Below are positions 51,238 through 60,672 of a stretch of DNA of 64,000 nt, piece by piece. Source of the stretch: Lactobacillus kimbladii (GTDB lineage Bacteria > Bacillota > Bacilli > Lactobacillales > Lactobacillaceae); contig NZ_KQ034007.1 of NCBI RefSeq assembly GCF_000970755.1, positions 352,644 to 416,643 on the forward strand, read 5' to 3'. The position numbers and the translations under genes are program-made. The notes under the pieces were generated by a model that saw only the letters and a list, made by a program, of their open reading frames with translations, had not been told where the DNA came from and made no database searches. How positions within the stretch are numbered: the first letter of the stretch is position 1; the number at the start of each line of letters is the position of its first letter.

Positions 51238-52026
51238 ATGGATAACCGACCAATTGGCTTGCTAGATTCTGGTGTTGGCGGGTTGACAGTAGTCAAAAAA
51301 ATTATTGCCAAAATGCCACACGAAGCGACTGTTTTTATTGGTGATAATGCTCATATTCCATACGGTGATAAGTCTAAAGCGGAAATTATTGCGCTTACTA
51401 AGCAGAGCGTTAACTTTTTAATAAGCAAAAATGTCAAACTGATTATTTTTGCATGTAACACAGCCACAGCCGTGGCTATGAAAGCTATTCAAAAAGAAAT
51501 TGAACCGCAAATTATTGGTGTAATTCAGTCAGGTGCCGTTGCAGCAGCAAATGCGACTAAAAATAAAAATGTTGCGGTCGTGGCCACCAAGATGACTGTT
51601 GGCTTACATGCATATCAAAAGGAAATACAAGCACGTGATCCCGAAATAACTGTGAATGAAATAGCTGCCCCTCAAATTGTACCTCTAATTGAAAACAATG
51701 CGGGACATCAAGCTTATATGGCAGCACTTAAAAAGATTTTATTGCCAATAAACAATTTAGGTGTTGATACTCTAGTTTTAGGATGTACTCATTATCCGAT
51801 TATTCGCAGTGAATTTGCTCAGTGCGTGAAACCGGCTGTACAAATAATTGACCCTGCTGATCAAGTTGCCCAGTATACATATAATATTATGAAACGTGAT
51901 CAGATGTTCACGGACAGTTCAGCTAAAGGAAAGCACGAGTACTATACTACAGGTGATGTCAAAATGTTTGATGAACTTGGTAAAATAGTATTACAGGATG
52001 AGAAATTTAGTGCACAGGACCTTTAG
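51238..52026 (+). CDS. murI: Glutamate racemase
   Basis: A 262-residue racemase providing D-glutamate for peptidoglycan. The two catalytic cysteines are in FACNTATA and LGCTHYPI, and the N-terminal IGLLDSGVGGLTVVKKI matches the family. AGGGGAGAC precedes the ATG. rdgB follows after 13 bases, a conserved order in lactobacilli. Confidence 0.96.
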   Translation: MDNRPIGLLDSGVGGLTVVKKIIAKMPHEATVFIGDNAHIPYGDKSKAEIIALTKQSVNFLISKNVKLIIFACNTATAVAMKAIQKEIEPQIIGVIQSGAVAAANATKNKNVAVVATKMTVGLHAYQKEIQARDPEITVNEIAAPQIVPLIENNAGHQAYMAALKKILLPINNLGVDTLVLGCTHYPIIRSEFAQCVKPAVQIIDPADQVAQYTYNIMKRDQMFTDSSAKGKHEYYTTGDVKMFDELGKIVLQDEKFSAQDL

Positions 52027-52039
52027 TAAAGGAGAAAAA

Positions 52040-52654
52040 ATGGAAATATTATTTGCTACTACCAATAAAGGAAAAGTCAAGGAACTAAAATCAGCTTTTA
52101 AAACGGCTGCAATTAACGTTACTCTCAAAACCAATGCTGATTTAGACAGACCGCCTGTAATTGATGAATATGGAATAACTTTTGAGCAAAATGCTAAGCT
52201 TAAGGCCCACGAATTAGCAAATTATAGTCATATGTTAACAATAGCTGATGATTCTGGATTAATCGTTGATGCACTTGATGGTGCTCCCGGAGTTCATTCT
52301 GCGCGTTTTGCCGGCCCCGAACATAATGATCAAAAAAATAATGCTAAATTGCTGGCAGAACTTGGCGGAGTACCCTTAAAGAAACGGACCGCTAGATTTA
52401 ACACTACAATCGTAGTGTCTAAACCTGGTCATTTTGAACAAGATTTGGTTGTTTCAGGACAATGCGAGGGTTTAATTTTGCCTGCACCTCAAGGCGATGA
52501 TGGATTTGGTTATGATCCGCTTTTTTATGTACCAGAAAAACAGAAAACCTTTGCTGAGATGACCATCGCTGAAAAAAACAGTCTTTCTCATCGGGGAAGA
52601 GCGATATCCCAACTGCTCAAAGAATTACCTAATTGGCTGACTCAATTTGAATAA
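52040..52654 (+). CDS. rdgB: dITP/XTP pyrophosphatase (RdgB/HAM1)
   Basis: A 204-residue house-cleaning enzyme that removes non-canonical purine triphosphates. It has LFATTNKGKVKELKSAF, ADDSGLIVDALDGAPGVHSARFAG, GDDGFGYDPLFYVPE and SLSHRGRAISQL. The ATG at 52040 has AAAGGAGAAA; the open frame to 51998 lies within murI. Confidence 0.96.
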   Translation: MEILFATTNKGKVKELKSAFKTAAINVTLKTNADLDRPPVIDEYGITFEQNAKLKAHELANYSHMLTIADDSGLIVDALDGAPGVHSARFAGPEHNDQKNNAKLLAELGGVPLKKRTARFNTTIVVSKPGHFEQDLVVSGQCEGLILPAPQGDDGFGYDPLFYVPEKQKTFAEMTIAEKNSLSHRGRAISQLLKELPNWLTQFE

Positions 52655-52656
52655 GT

Positions 52657-52748
52657 AAAAACTGATAAAAAGCGCAAGCAATATGTCAACAAGAATAATA
52701 ATTTCGTTGAATTTGCCTTATGTCCTTATGTAATGTTTATCAGTTTTT
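52657..52748. terminator. Long-loop inverted repeat between rdgB and mscS
   Basis: AAAAACTGATAAA (52657-52669) and TTTATCAGTTTTT (52736-52748) are perfect 13-base arms with 66 bases between. It can act as a bidirectional terminator for the two convergent genes. The long loop holds further weak pairing (CAAC/GTTG). Confidence 0.65.
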
Positions 52749-52751
52749 ATT

Positions 52752-53567
52752 TTATTCTGCCAGTAAAATTTTATTTTGAGGTAATATTTTTAAATATTGT
52801 GTTAGGTACTCATCTTGCACTTCTTTTTCATGGCCAGGTTTAACTTGAAAATGAACAACATAATTGACAGTTTGTGCCGTTTGTTCTGTGATTCCAACTA
52901 TTTTGGGTTCCTGTACTAAAAAATTAATATTAGTACTCAATTTATTATTTATTTGGCTAATAATATCATGAACTTTTGTGAAGTCATTATTAGCTTTAAG
53001 CTGCATTGTTATATCCAAACCGATGCCACCATGGGCCAGATTTTGTACTATTGAAATGTTGCGGTTAGGAATGTAGATAATAGAACCATCCGATCCTTTA
53101 AGTCTGGTAGTTCTTAAACCCAACTGTACTACAACTCCCGTTTGATTGTTGATGGAAACAATGTCACCTACATCAAACTGGTCTTCGCTTAAGATAAAAA
53201 ACCCATTAACTAAATCGCTGACAAAGCCTTGTGCCCCCATACCTAAAGCCAGTGAAAAAATACCGGCACTTGCAAGTAGAGTTCCAACTGGGATGCCTAA
53301 AATTGATAGCACCGCAAATAAATAAAAGAAAATTACTGTGTATTCGAAAATACTGTTGATTAAGGCTGTTACAGTTTGTGTTCTCTTATTTTGTTTTCTT
53401 TTACTGCGTTTTAAATAATGGCTGATAATTTTTTTGCCAAAATGATCAATTAAATAAAAAACTAAGGATGAAATTGCTAACTGCCAGACGATTGACAAGA
53501 CTTGTTCGCCTACTCTGTCCCAGTTGAATTTGAGAACATTTTTGTTGATTTGAAATATTTTATTCAT
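52752..53567 (-). CDS. Small-conductance mechanosensitive channel (MscS family)
   Basis: A 271-residue MscS-type channel. Membrane helices occupy about residues 20-40 and 65-130; the pore helix is GTLLASAGIFSLALGMGAQGFVSDLVNGFFIL. A soluble beta domain follows (DQFDVGDIVSINNQTGVVVQLGLRTTRLKGSDGSIIYIPNRNI) and then an alpha/beta end. ATG 53567 has GAAAGGTAA; the frame extends to 53615 without support. It serves osmotic protection alongside MscL at 50305. Confidence 0.93.
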   Translation of the reverse strand: MNKIFQINKNVLKFNWDRVGEQVLSIVWQLAISSLVFYLIDHFGKKIISHYLKRSKRKQNKRTQTVTALINSIFEYTVIFFYLFAVLSILGIPVGTLLASAGIFSLALGMGAQGFVSDLVNGFFILSEDQFDVGDIVSINNQTGVVVQLGLRTTRLKGSDGSIIYIPNRNISIVQNLAHGGIGLDITMQLKANNDFTKVHDIISQINNKLSTNINFLVQEPKIVGITEQTAQTVNYVVHFQVKPGHEKEVQDEYLTQYLKILPQNKILLAE

Positions 53568-53678
53568 GGTAATTACCTTTCGTATATGCATATTAACTAT
53601 AACAAAATATGACATATGGATTGAGATTAAAGCATTTTCATGCTAGACTTTTTTTAGGTATAGAATTGGAGGTAAAAG

Positions 53679-54104
53679 ATGAAATTTTCTTATGGTGCAT
53701 TAGCAGGGTTGATTGCTGCCATTGCATTATTAATTTTAGTACTTTTCACAATTCCAGTGCTTATTCGTGCCGCAAAGGCGACTAAAGAAGCTGAAAAAAC
53801 AATCCAAAGTGCTAACGAGTCTATTCAGCAAATTTCCGATGATGTTAATGGTTTACTGCATCAGACAGGAGATTTGCTTGATAAAACCAATGTCTTGTTA
53901 GCAGATGTTAATGTTAAAATGAAAACTATTGATCCTGTTGTTCAGGCAGCAGCTGATCTAGGCGAAAGCGTTTCAGATGTTAATACCTCTACCAGAAAAA
54001 TGGCAAAACGTTTCAATAATTTTCATTGGAAACGTAACGGATTAGTGTCATCTGCTTTAGCATCGGTGTTTGCACGGCATAAGCGACGTAAAGGTGAAGA
54101 TTAG
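53679..54104 (+). CDS. DUF948 membrane-anchored protein
   Basis: A 141-residue protein with one N-terminal membrane helix (YGALAGLIAAIALLILVLFTIPVLI) followed by a coiled-coil region rich in heptads (TKEAEKTIQSANESIQQISDDVNGLLHQ) and a basic tail. It matches DUF948, often next to a YtxH-like protein as here. General-stress or envelope roles have been proposed. AATTGGAGG precedes the ATG. Confidence 0.87.
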   Translation: MKFSYGALAGLIAAIALLILVLFTIPVLIRAAKATKEAEKTIQSANESIQQISDDVNGLLHQTGDLLDKTNVLLADVNVKMKTIDPVVQAAADLGESVSDVNTSTRKMAKRFNNFHWKRNGLVSSALASVFARHKRRKGED

Positions 54105-54121
54105 TAAAAGGAGTTACTTTT

Positions 54122-54538
54122 ATGAAAAAGTTTGTAAGTTTTGTTTTGGGTACTATTGTCGGGACTGCAGTGGGGTTTCTTGCTGGCTCTCTCTTAGTAA
54201 GTGATGACCAAATCGACGAATTAAAGAAAAAAGTTAAGAACAATGAAACTGTTCAGGATTTAAAGAAGAAATATGATAATGGTACTGAAATAGTGAAGAA
54301 TCAACTGGCTTCATTCCCTAAGAATGTAGAAGATGATTCAGAACTAAAGGATTTTGATGATATCGTTATTGATAATTCAAAAGATGATGACGCACAGCAA
54401 AAAGATCATGCTCAGGATGTAGCAAATGATCTGCATCATGCAGAAACAACAGACGATTTTAATCAGCCGGAGCCTCCAAAACCAGAAGGTTCATCTGATC
54501 CGTCTGCTGCACCAGTTGACCCATATTCCAGACCATAA
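54122..54538 (+). CDS. YtxH-like general stress protein
   Basis: A 138-residue protein with an N-terminal hydrophobic glycine-rich segment (FVLGTIVGTAVGFLAGSLLVS) and a long acidic, Lys-rich hydrophilic tail ending in PEPPKPEGSSDPSAAPVDPYSRP. This is the YtxH/gas-vesicle-like pattern. It follows the DUF948 gene by 17 bases with AAAGGAG, so the two are co-transcribed. Confidence 0.82.
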   Translation: MKKFVSFVLGTIVGTAVGFLAGSLLVSDDQIDELKKKVKNNETVQDLKKKYDNGTEIVKNQLASFPKNVEDDSELKDFDDIVIDNSKDDDAQQKDHAQDVANDLHHAETTDDFNQPEPPKPEGSSDPSAAPVDPYSRP

Positions 54539-54545
54539 ATTAATA

Positions 54546-54590
54546 AAAAATGGCACTAGCAGATAAGATATTGCTGCTAGTGCCATTTTT
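54546..54590. terminator. Strong terminator
   Basis: AAAAATGGCACTAGCAG and CTGCTAGTGCCATTTTT form a 17-base perfect stem with an 11-base loop. Both flanks suit termination in either direction (YtxH gene on +, pepQ on -). Confidence 0.92.
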
Positions 54591-54617
54591 ATGTGGTCAA
54601 GTAATTTAAATTCTTGT

Positions 54618-55718
54618 TTAAAGAGGCAAAACTTTGAGTTCTTTACTGGTATGAGTAAAAGGTTCATAGCCATCTTTAGTAACGACGCCACAATCTTCGA
54701 TTCTGACACCCGCAACATTTGGAATGTAAATTCCGGGTTCAATCGAAAAACACATGCCTTCTTCAATGATCAAATCGTTGCCTTGAACAATTGATGGGTA
54801 TTCGTGCACTTCCTTGCCAATGCCATGACCCAATCGGTGAATAAAATATTCACCATAGCCGGCTTTAGTAATGATATCTCGAGCAACACTGTCGAGTTCA
54901 GAAGCTGTCATACCAGGTCTAACCACATCAATAGCAGCTTGTTGAGCTTCACGATCAATTTCGTAAATTTCTCTCTCTTTAGCAGTCGGCTCGCCATAGG
55001 CTACTGTACGACTGGAGTCTGAAGCATAGCCATTGTGCATTGTTCCCAGGTCAAAAAGAACTAATTCATTTGGCTTAACTTTATTCATAGTAGGACCTAA
55101 ATGAGGATTGGCGGCATTGGCACCAGCTTGCACAATAGTTTCAAAACTTTCATGCATTACTCCTTTTTGTACTTTGAGCTGATACTCAATTTGTCCCGCT
55201 ATATATCTCTCAGTGACGCCTTCTTTAATAGCATCAAAGCCAATTTGAAATGCAAAATCAGCTTCACGGCCAGCGGCTTGCAATTGTTTAATTTCCTCAG
55301 GAGTTTTATAAAGACGAATTTTATTAACAAAATTCGAAACGTCGCCGTCAAAATTGGCATCTGGAAATTGTGCGTGAATGAGTTGGTAGTGAGAAACAGA
55401 CAGGTTGTTTTTTTCTACAGCCCATTTTTGATACTCTTGTGTTCTGCTTTTTACCTTGTCAGCGATAATCTCCCATGGATTTTCTGAATCCAGATAACCG
55501 TATACGTCACCGTTCCAGGCGGAGTCTTTGGCTTCTTCAACGTTTAAAGCCGGCACAAACACAAACGGATCCTGATCCTTAAATGCTAAAAGAGCAAAAA
55601 TTCGTTCGTGAGGCTCCATATCATATCCGGTAAAGTAGGCAATTGTAGTTGGGTTAGAAATATAGGCTACATCCTTATCAGAACTTTGCAGCCATTCTTG
55701 TAATTTTGTTAAATTCAT
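54618..55718 (-). CDS. pepQ: Xaa-Pro dipeptidase
   Basis: A 366-residue M24 metallopeptidase splitting Xaa-Pro dipeptides. The metal ligands are in [44 protein letters not shown] and VRIEDCG. The creatinase-like N-terminal domain (about 1-115) is present. ATG 55718 with GAAGGAAAAAG is the start. It is divergent from ccpA with a perfect cre site between, the same arrangement known in other lactobacilli. Confidence 0.95.
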   Translation of the reverse strand: MNLTKLQEWLQSSDKDVAYISNPTTIAYFTGYDMEPHERIFALLAFKDQDPFVFVPALNVEEAKDSAWNGDVYGYLDSENPWEIIADKVKSRTQEYQKWAVEKNNLSVSHYQLIHAQFPDANFDGDVSNFVNKIRLYKTPEEIKQLQAAGREADFAFQIGFDAIKEGVTERYIAGQIEYQLKVQKGVMHESFETIVQAGANAANPHLGPTMNKVKPNELVLFDLGTMHNGYASDSSRTVAYGEPTAKEREIYEIDREAQQAAIDVVRPGMTASELDSVARDIITKAGYGEYFIHRLGHGIGKEVHEYPSIVQGNDLIIEEGMCFSIEPGIYIPNVAGVRIEDCGVVTKDGYEPFTHTSKELKVLPL

Positions 55719-55794
55719 AGCTTTTTCCTTCCATCTTGAACTTTCAGTTAAAGAAAGTATATCATGTTCTTGCAATGAAAAAATGAAAGAATAG

Positions 55795-55809
55795 TTGTAA
55801 ACGTTTGCA
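55795..55809. promoter_or_regulatory. Perfect cre site between pepQ and ccpA
   Basis: TTGTAAACGTTTGCA matches every fixed position of WTGNAANCGNWNNCW. It lies in the divergent promoter region and probably allows CcpA to regulate itself and pepQ. Confidence 0.85.
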
Positions 55810-55867
55810 CTTTTTGAAAAAAGATGATAAATTTTATACTAGTAAAATTAAGATGGGGGAACCAAGA

Positions 55868-56869
55868 ATGCGTAAACAAGATATTACAATTTATGATGTA
55901 GCTCGTGAGGCTAAAGTCTCGATGGCCACAGTCTCACGAGTAGTTAATGGCAATACAAATGTGCGTAAAGATACGCGCGATCGAGTAATGAAAGTAATTA
56001 ACCGTTTGCATTATCAGCCTAATGCAGTAGCACAAGGACTTGCATCCAAGAGAACTACTACGGTCGGTTTAATCGTGCCAGATCTAACCAATCTTTATTT
56101 TGCAGAATTGTCAAAAGGTATTGATGACATTGCGCTTTTATATAAGTACAACATTATTATTACCAGTATTGAAAACCGTTTGATGAGAGAAGATCAGGCG
56201 ATTCAAGGCTTGCTTAATAAACAGGTTGATGGCGTAATTTACATGTCAGATGCACTGCCTGAAGAAGCTGTTAAAGCCTTTAAGCGTACTGATACTCCGG
56301 TGGTTCTGGCAGGAACTAAGGATAGCCACAGTGAATTTCCGTCAGTTGCTATAGATTATAAAAAGGCGGATACCGAAGCTTTGAACTTGCTTTATAATGA
56401 TGGCAGAAAGAACTTAGCTTTAGTGCTAGGCGATCCAGATACTGTAGTTAATGCCCAAAACAGAGTTCCAGCATACAAGAAATTTATGGCAGATCATAAT
56501 TTGGGTGAGGGCCATATTTATTCTAATGTTAAAGACCATTCTGATGGTTATAATTTATTATCTAAGTTAGATCAAGATGGTATCGATGGTGTAATTGTGA
56601 CCCGAGATGTCACTGCTGTCGGGATTTTGAATTCAGCTATTGATGCAGGTAAGAAAGTGCCGGAAGAATTAGAAATAATTACGGCCAGTGCCACGCAAAT
56701 TGCATCAGTTGTACGTCCCGCATTAACAGCTATTCGGCAGCCACTTTATGATATTGGCGCAGTAGCAATGAGAATGCTCACTAAGCTGATGAATAATGAA
56801 GAAGTGCCAGAAACTCAGATTGAACTGCCTTATGAAATATTAAAAAAGCAAAGTACAACAAATGAGTAA
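55868..56869 (+). CDS. ccpA: Catabolite control protein A
   Basis: A 333-residue LacI-family regulator. The DNA-binding head is ITIYDVAREAKVSMATVSRVVNGNTNVRKDTRDRVMKVINRLHYQPN. The core (about 60-330, TTTVGLIVPDLTNLYFAELSKGI and QPLYDIGAVAMRMLTKLM) binds HPr-Ser-P. The ATG at 55868 follows GGGGGAACC. It is the global regulator expected to act on the cre sites at 3736, 6595, 18937, 24198, 25308 and 55795. Confidence 0.96.
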   Translation: MRKQDITIYDVAREAKVSMATVSRVVNGNTNVRKDTRDRVMKVINRLHYQPNAVAQGLASKRTTTVGLIVPDLTNLYFAELSKGIDDIALLYKYNIIITSIENRLMREDQAIQGLLNKQVDGVIYMSDALPEEAVKAFKRTDTPVVLAGTKDSHSEFPSVAIDYKKADTEALNLLYNDGRKNLALVLGDPDTVVNAQNRVPAYKKFMADHNLGEGHIYSNVKDHSDGYNLLSKLDQDGIDGVIVTRDVTAVGILNSAIDAGKKVPEELEIITASATQIASVVRPALTAIRQPLYDIGAVAMRMLTKLMNNEEVPETQIELPYEILKKQSTTNE

Positions 56870-56885
56870 AAATTGTTTATTATAT

Positions 56886-56921
56886 AAAAAGTGCTGCATG
56901 TTAGTTATGCAGCACTTTTTT
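56886..56921. terminator. Shared bidirectional terminator
   Basis: AAAAAGTGCTGCAT and ATGCAGCACTTTTT form a 14-base perfect stem. The minus-strand gene stops in the loop, so its last codons (KKVLHN) are encoded by the stem itself. Confidence 0.88.
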
Positions 56922-58289
56922 AGTAGATAATTTTTGAATTTGCTTTATCTGCTGCCAAGTATTGAGCGGTTTAGCAGATTGTAGTGGTAAATAGGGAGTT
57001 AAAGCAATATTGGAATAGCGACTTATGCGTGGTAAATGACGATAATTTTGCCAACTGCTTTGGTCAAAAAAGCCATAGAACAGAATATCATTTGCTTTGA
57101 CCCAGCCTAAGGATGTATACAGCCATAAACTTTTGGGACTGCCATTGAAGTTCTCTATTTTTATTAAAGTATTACCAGGTAAAACTTTATCAGTTTTTGA
57201 TTGATTATCAGGAAAGCGGTAAACATGAACGTCTTTTTGCGGCTTGGCTAATACTTGCTTATTTTGATAAGGTGCGATATCTTCAGGTGTTAAATCCATA
57301 TTAACAAATTCTGCCGAAATAAAGGTCTGGTTGGCAATTTGATAGTAAAGCTGATTATGGGCTCTGACCCCGTACATTACCTCAAATTTTTGCCCCGGAT
57401 AAACAAATTTATTTTGCTTATCCCGCACATAAGGATTCATCATAGTATTAGTCTTTTTTTTGCCAAAATAACTGCCACTGCGGTGAATATCGTATTTTTT
57501 AGTACCTTCCTTTGCCAGTTTGTATTTAAAACCAGTACTCGGAAAGTTAGTTACGACGCCATCAACATTTTTGTTAATTAGCCATTGCCATAAATCAGGG
57601 GATTCATCCATTTCAGTCCACACAAAAACCTGTTTATTTAGCTGATGCAGCCAATGTATCAGCCAGGCATGATTTAAAATTAAATCAGAAGAAACATTAA
57701 CGGCATTTACCTGAGGTAAATTACTAAAATTTATTCTTTTAAGGCTGCCCACAATTAAAATTAAATAGGCATCGGGCATAATCTTACGGAAGTGAAACAA
57801 GCTGGCAACTGAGAAAGAATGGATCATAACCCGTTTCTCCATATGATACTTTTTGATAGTCGCTGCAATCTGATCTTCTAATTCATAAGATGGATCTGAA
57901 GAATGATCTATTTTGGTTTCAAGAATAAATTTTGTATTTGGTCTTTTTTGATAGTATTTAAATAATTGTGGTAAACTCATGACATGTTCACCATTATCAT
58001 AGGTTAACTCGCTAAGTGCCCGCCAATTATTTTGTGATACAATTGCATGTGTATGGGTCACGCGAAACAAGTCATCATCGTGTGAAACAACTAACTCGCC
58101 ATCTGCAGAAAGATGGAGATCAAGCTCAACGTAATCAGCACCCGAATTAAAAGCAGAGTTATCACTTTGAATAGTTTCTTCAGGATATTTGCTGGGGTCT
58201 CCGCGATGGCCGACCACAGTAAAACCACAGGTTGTAATAAAAATGATGCTAAAAACTAGAGCCCTGATTAATTGGCTTTGATATTTCAT
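56901..58289 (-). CDS. Secreted glycerophosphodiester phosphodiesterase with SH3-like C-terminus
   Basis: A 462-residue extracellular GDPD. A signal peptide (about 1-22, RALVFSIIFITTCGF) is followed at once by the catalytic domain (about 25-260) with VVGHRGDPSKYPEETIQS, DYVELDLHLSADGELVVSHDDDL and FILETKID. The rest (about 265-462) consists of SH3/GW-like segments (YQIANQTFISAEFV, LWLYTSLGWVKANDI) probably binding the wall. It could release glycerol-3-phosphate from teichoic acid or deacylated lipids. ATG 58289 with AGAGGTGT is chosen over 58331. Confidence 0.87.
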   Translation of the reverse strand: MKYQSQLIRALVFSIIFITTCGFTVVGHRGDPSKYPEETIQSDNSAFNSGADYVELDLHLSADGELVVSHDDDLFRVTHTHAIVSQNNWRALSELTYDNGEHVMSLPQLFKYYQKRPNTKFILETKIDHSSDPSYELEDQIAATIKKYHMEKRVMIHSFSVASLFHFRKIMPDAYLILIVGSLKRINFSNLPQVNAVNVSSDLILNHAWLIHWLHQLNKQVFVWTEMDESPDLWQWLINKNVDGVVTNFPSTGFKYKLAKEGTKKYDIHRSGSYFGKKKTNTMMNPYVRDKQNKFVYPGQKFEVMYGVRAHNQLYYQIANQTFISAEFVNMDLTPEDIAPYQNKQVLAKPQKDVHVYRFPDNQSKTDKVLPGNTLIKIENFNGSPKSLWLYTSLGWVKANDILFYGFFDQSSWQNYRHLPRISRYSNIALTPYLPLQSAKPLNTWQQIKQIQKLSTKKVLHN

Positions 58290-58374
58290 GTGTACACCTC
58301 TATTGTTAACTACAATAGCATGGTTGCACATTTTTTGCTACATGTCACAGATTTAATTTATGTGGGGGATATTA

Positions 58375-58707
58375 ATGAATGAACAATATGAAGAGTTTGA
58401 TTTAATTGAAGAAATAGTGCGCAACGACGGCAGTAAGTATTTTGAAATTGCTAATATTGATCAAAATGGGATAGCCGAACTGGCAGCTGATCGTGGAAAA
58501 ATAAAAAGCGTGCGTATTTTGCAATTGAACATACCTCGTACTAAAGCCCTTATTACCTATGAAGAATATATTAATAAAAACTATCAGCTTGAAACTTTGA
58601 CTAATGAAGATGACTGGAAAAATCCTGATTGGGTGGAATGGAAAAAGCCAAAAGGAAAAGTCTTAGATGCATATAATATGGTTTTGAAATCTAATCAAAT
58701 TGGATAG
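58375..58707 (+). CDS. Conserved hypothetical protein before yunD
   Basis: A 110-residue acidic protein starting MNEQYEEFDLIEEIVRNDGSKYFEIANID, with no membrane segment. The beta-rich middle (GIAELAADRGKIKSVRILQLNIPRTKALITYEEY) is followed by a Trp-rich DDWKNPDWVEWKKPKG. I do not recognise a family. GTGGGGGATA precedes the ATG at 58375. The yunD gene follows after 11 bases, so it is probably the first gene of that operon. Confidence 0.75.
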   Translation: MNEQYEEFDLIEEIVRNDGSKYFEIANIDQNGIAELAADRGKIKSVRILQLNIPRTKALITYEEYINKNYQLETLTNEDDWKNPDWVEWKKPKGKVLDAYNMVLKSNQIG

Positions 58708-58718
58708 AGAGCAAGATA

Positions 58719-60125
58719 ATGGAAAAAATTCGCATTTTACACACTAATGATTTACATTCACATTTCGAACATTTCCCCAAAATTGGCCGTTATTTAAGAG
58801 CAGCGCAAAAAGATAAATCTGTCGATCAGGTTTTTACTTTTGATGCTGGCGACTTCATGGATCGTTCTCATCCATTGACTGATGCGACGTATGGCCAAGC
58901 TAACATTAAGCTAATGAACTCATTTCATTATGACGCAATTACTATTGGCAATAATGAAGGAATTTCCAACTCACATTGTGTTGTAGAAAAACTGTTTGAT
59001 CATGCTAATTTTCCCGTTATTTTAGCGAACTTGCGTGAAGAAGACGGTTCAATGCCTCATTGGGCTGTTCAAGATAAAATTTTGCTTACCAAAAAAGGCA
59101 CTCGAATTGGTTTAATTGGCTTGACTGCTGCGTATCCTCTTTCTTATGAACCTAATCATTGGCACGTTAAAATGTTGAAAGAAACGATGGATAGCGTTTT
59201 GCCCAAAATGAAGGGGCAATACGATGTGTTAATTCTAATAACTCATATTGGGTTAAATATGGACAATTTTTTGGCCAAAAATTATCCTGAAATTGATTTA
59301 ATTGTGGGCGGGCATAGTCATGACTTGCTGCCACATGGTAAAAAGGTAAAAAATGTGTGGATTACCCAAACAGGTAAATGGGGCAATTATGTGGGTGACA
59401 CTTATATGGAAATCGATGATAATCATCATGTGCAAAAGATCACTCCACATGTTGAACCTACCAGCTTGATGAAGTCTAAACCAGATGATGAGGAAACCAT
59501 TTTAGGCTATAGGCAAAAGGGAAAAGAAATTTTAAGTCATGAACTTGTGGCTGATTTGCCTGAGAAATACGATAATGACCGTGAGGCTGCTCTTCAGGTT
59601 TCTATGGATGCCATTGCAAATTTTGCCGGAACAAAACTAGCTATGCTCAGTTCAGGTCTTTTTTTAACACCATTTAAAAAGGGTATTTTAACTAAATATG
59701 ACTTACAAAGAGCTTTGCCGCATTCCATGCATGTTGTACGCTCTACTTTAAAGGGCAGTGATTTGTGGCGCCTGATTATGGAAATTGAAAAAAACAGGCA
59801 CTTTTTAGACCAGTTTCCTTTGCAGGGCATGAGTTTTCGCGGAAAAATTTTTGGTCAAATGTACTACAAAGGAATCAAGTTTGATCCTATGAGCAGAGTA
59901 GTTTTTGTAAATGGCAAGGAAGTCGATCCCTACCAGGAATATCAAATTGCTGTTTTGGATCATTATGTTTTAGTGCCTTTTTTCCCTACTTTGGCAATAG
60001 TTGGTGATAATGATTTCTTATTTCCGCAATTTTTGCGTGAAGTGATAGGAGATTATTTAGCAAAAAAATATCCGTTAGCGGGAAGTGAAAATAATGGTAG
60101 AGCAAACGAGCAGCAGAAAAGCTAA
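58719..60125 (+). CDS. yunD: 5'-nucleotidase-type metallophosphatase (YunD/UshA-like)
   Basis: A 468-residue two-domain phosphoesterase. The metal ligands are seen in ILHTNDLHSHFEHF, TFDAGDFMDRS, TIGNNEG and VGGHSHDLLPHG (about 1-230), followed by the nucleotidase C-terminal domain (about 270-450). No signal peptide is present, so it acts in the cytosol, unlike UshA. The next gene, yutD, overlaps it by 32 bases. Confidence 0.9.
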   Translation: MEKIRILHTNDLHSHFEHFPKIGRYLRAAQKDKSVDQVFTFDAGDFMDRSHPLTDATYGQANIKLMNSFHYDAITIGNNEGISNSHCVVEKLFDHANFPVILANLREEDGSMPHWAVQDKILLTKKGTRIGLIGLTAAYPLSYEPNHWHVKMLKETMDSVLPKMKGQYDVLILITHIGLNMDNFLAKNYPEIDLIVGGHSHDLLPHGKKVKNVWITQTGKWGNYVGDTYMEIDDNHHVQKITPHVEPTSLMKSKPDDEETILGYRQKGKEILSHELVADLPEKYDNDREAALQVSMDAIANFAGTKLAMLSSGLFLTPFKKGILTKYDLQRALPHSMHVVRSTLKGSDLWRLIMEIEKNRHFLDQFPLQGMSFRGKIFGQMYYKGIKFDPMSRVVFVNGKEVDPYQEYQIAVLDHYVLVPFFPTLAIVGDNDFLFPQFLREVIGDYLAKKYPLAGSENNGRANEQQKS

Positions 60126-60672
60126 AGATAATAAATTTGAACGGGATCAACCATTGCGGCATCCCTTGGCTGTCGTAAGCCTAGATAATGATCAGCTAAA
60201 AATAAATAAACAACTTTATCAGGTTGTAGTTAATAAGAATGAGGCTCTTGACCTCGAGCTTTTGCGCCAAAAATATGATCCTTATTTAGATCAATATGAT
60301 TTTATTGTGGGTGATGTATCAAGTGAACATTTGCGTTTAAAAGGCTTCTACCAGGATAATGCTCAAACAGCAATTGATCGCAAAAAGCAGACTATTGCTG
60401 ACTATTTACTGGAATACTGTAATCCGGGAGGGCCATATTTTGTTCTACAGCTTTTAAGTCCCGTGCATCATTATCATTACAATAAAAGAAGAAGGCGGAA
60501 AAATTCGTTTAAGAATAAGGCGCAGGGTTTGCATAGAAGAAAACTGAATAAATCTTTTAAAAGCTATCATGTGCGTCCTAACAGAATAAAAAGGCCTGAA
60601 ACTGTAGCTGTAAAAAAAGAACGAGCAAACCATCATTCTTTTGTAATCAAAAAAAGAAAGGGCAGTAAGTAA
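60094..60672 (+). CDS. yutD: YutD-like (DUF1027) protein
   Basis: A 192-residue protein. The N-terminal half (about 25-120, KLNKQLYQVVVNKNEALDLELLRQKYDPYLDQYDFIVGDVSSEHLRLKGFY) is the YutD domain. The C-terminal 70 residues are extremely basic (YNKRRRRKNSFKNKAQGLHRRKLNKS), suggesting nucleic-acid or ribosome contact. ATG 60094 with GGGAAG is chosen. It overlaps yunD and abuts the HAD gene. Confidence 0.88.
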   Translation: MVEQTSSRKAKDNKFERDQPLRHPLAVVSLDNDQLKINKQLYQVVVNKNEALDLELLRQKYDPYLDQYDFIVGDVSSEHLRLKGFYQDNAQTAIDRKKQTIADYLLEYCNPGGPYFVLQLLSPVHHYHYNKRRRRKNSFKNKAQGLHRRKLNKSFKSYHVRPNRIKRPETVAVKKERANHHSFVIKKRKGSK

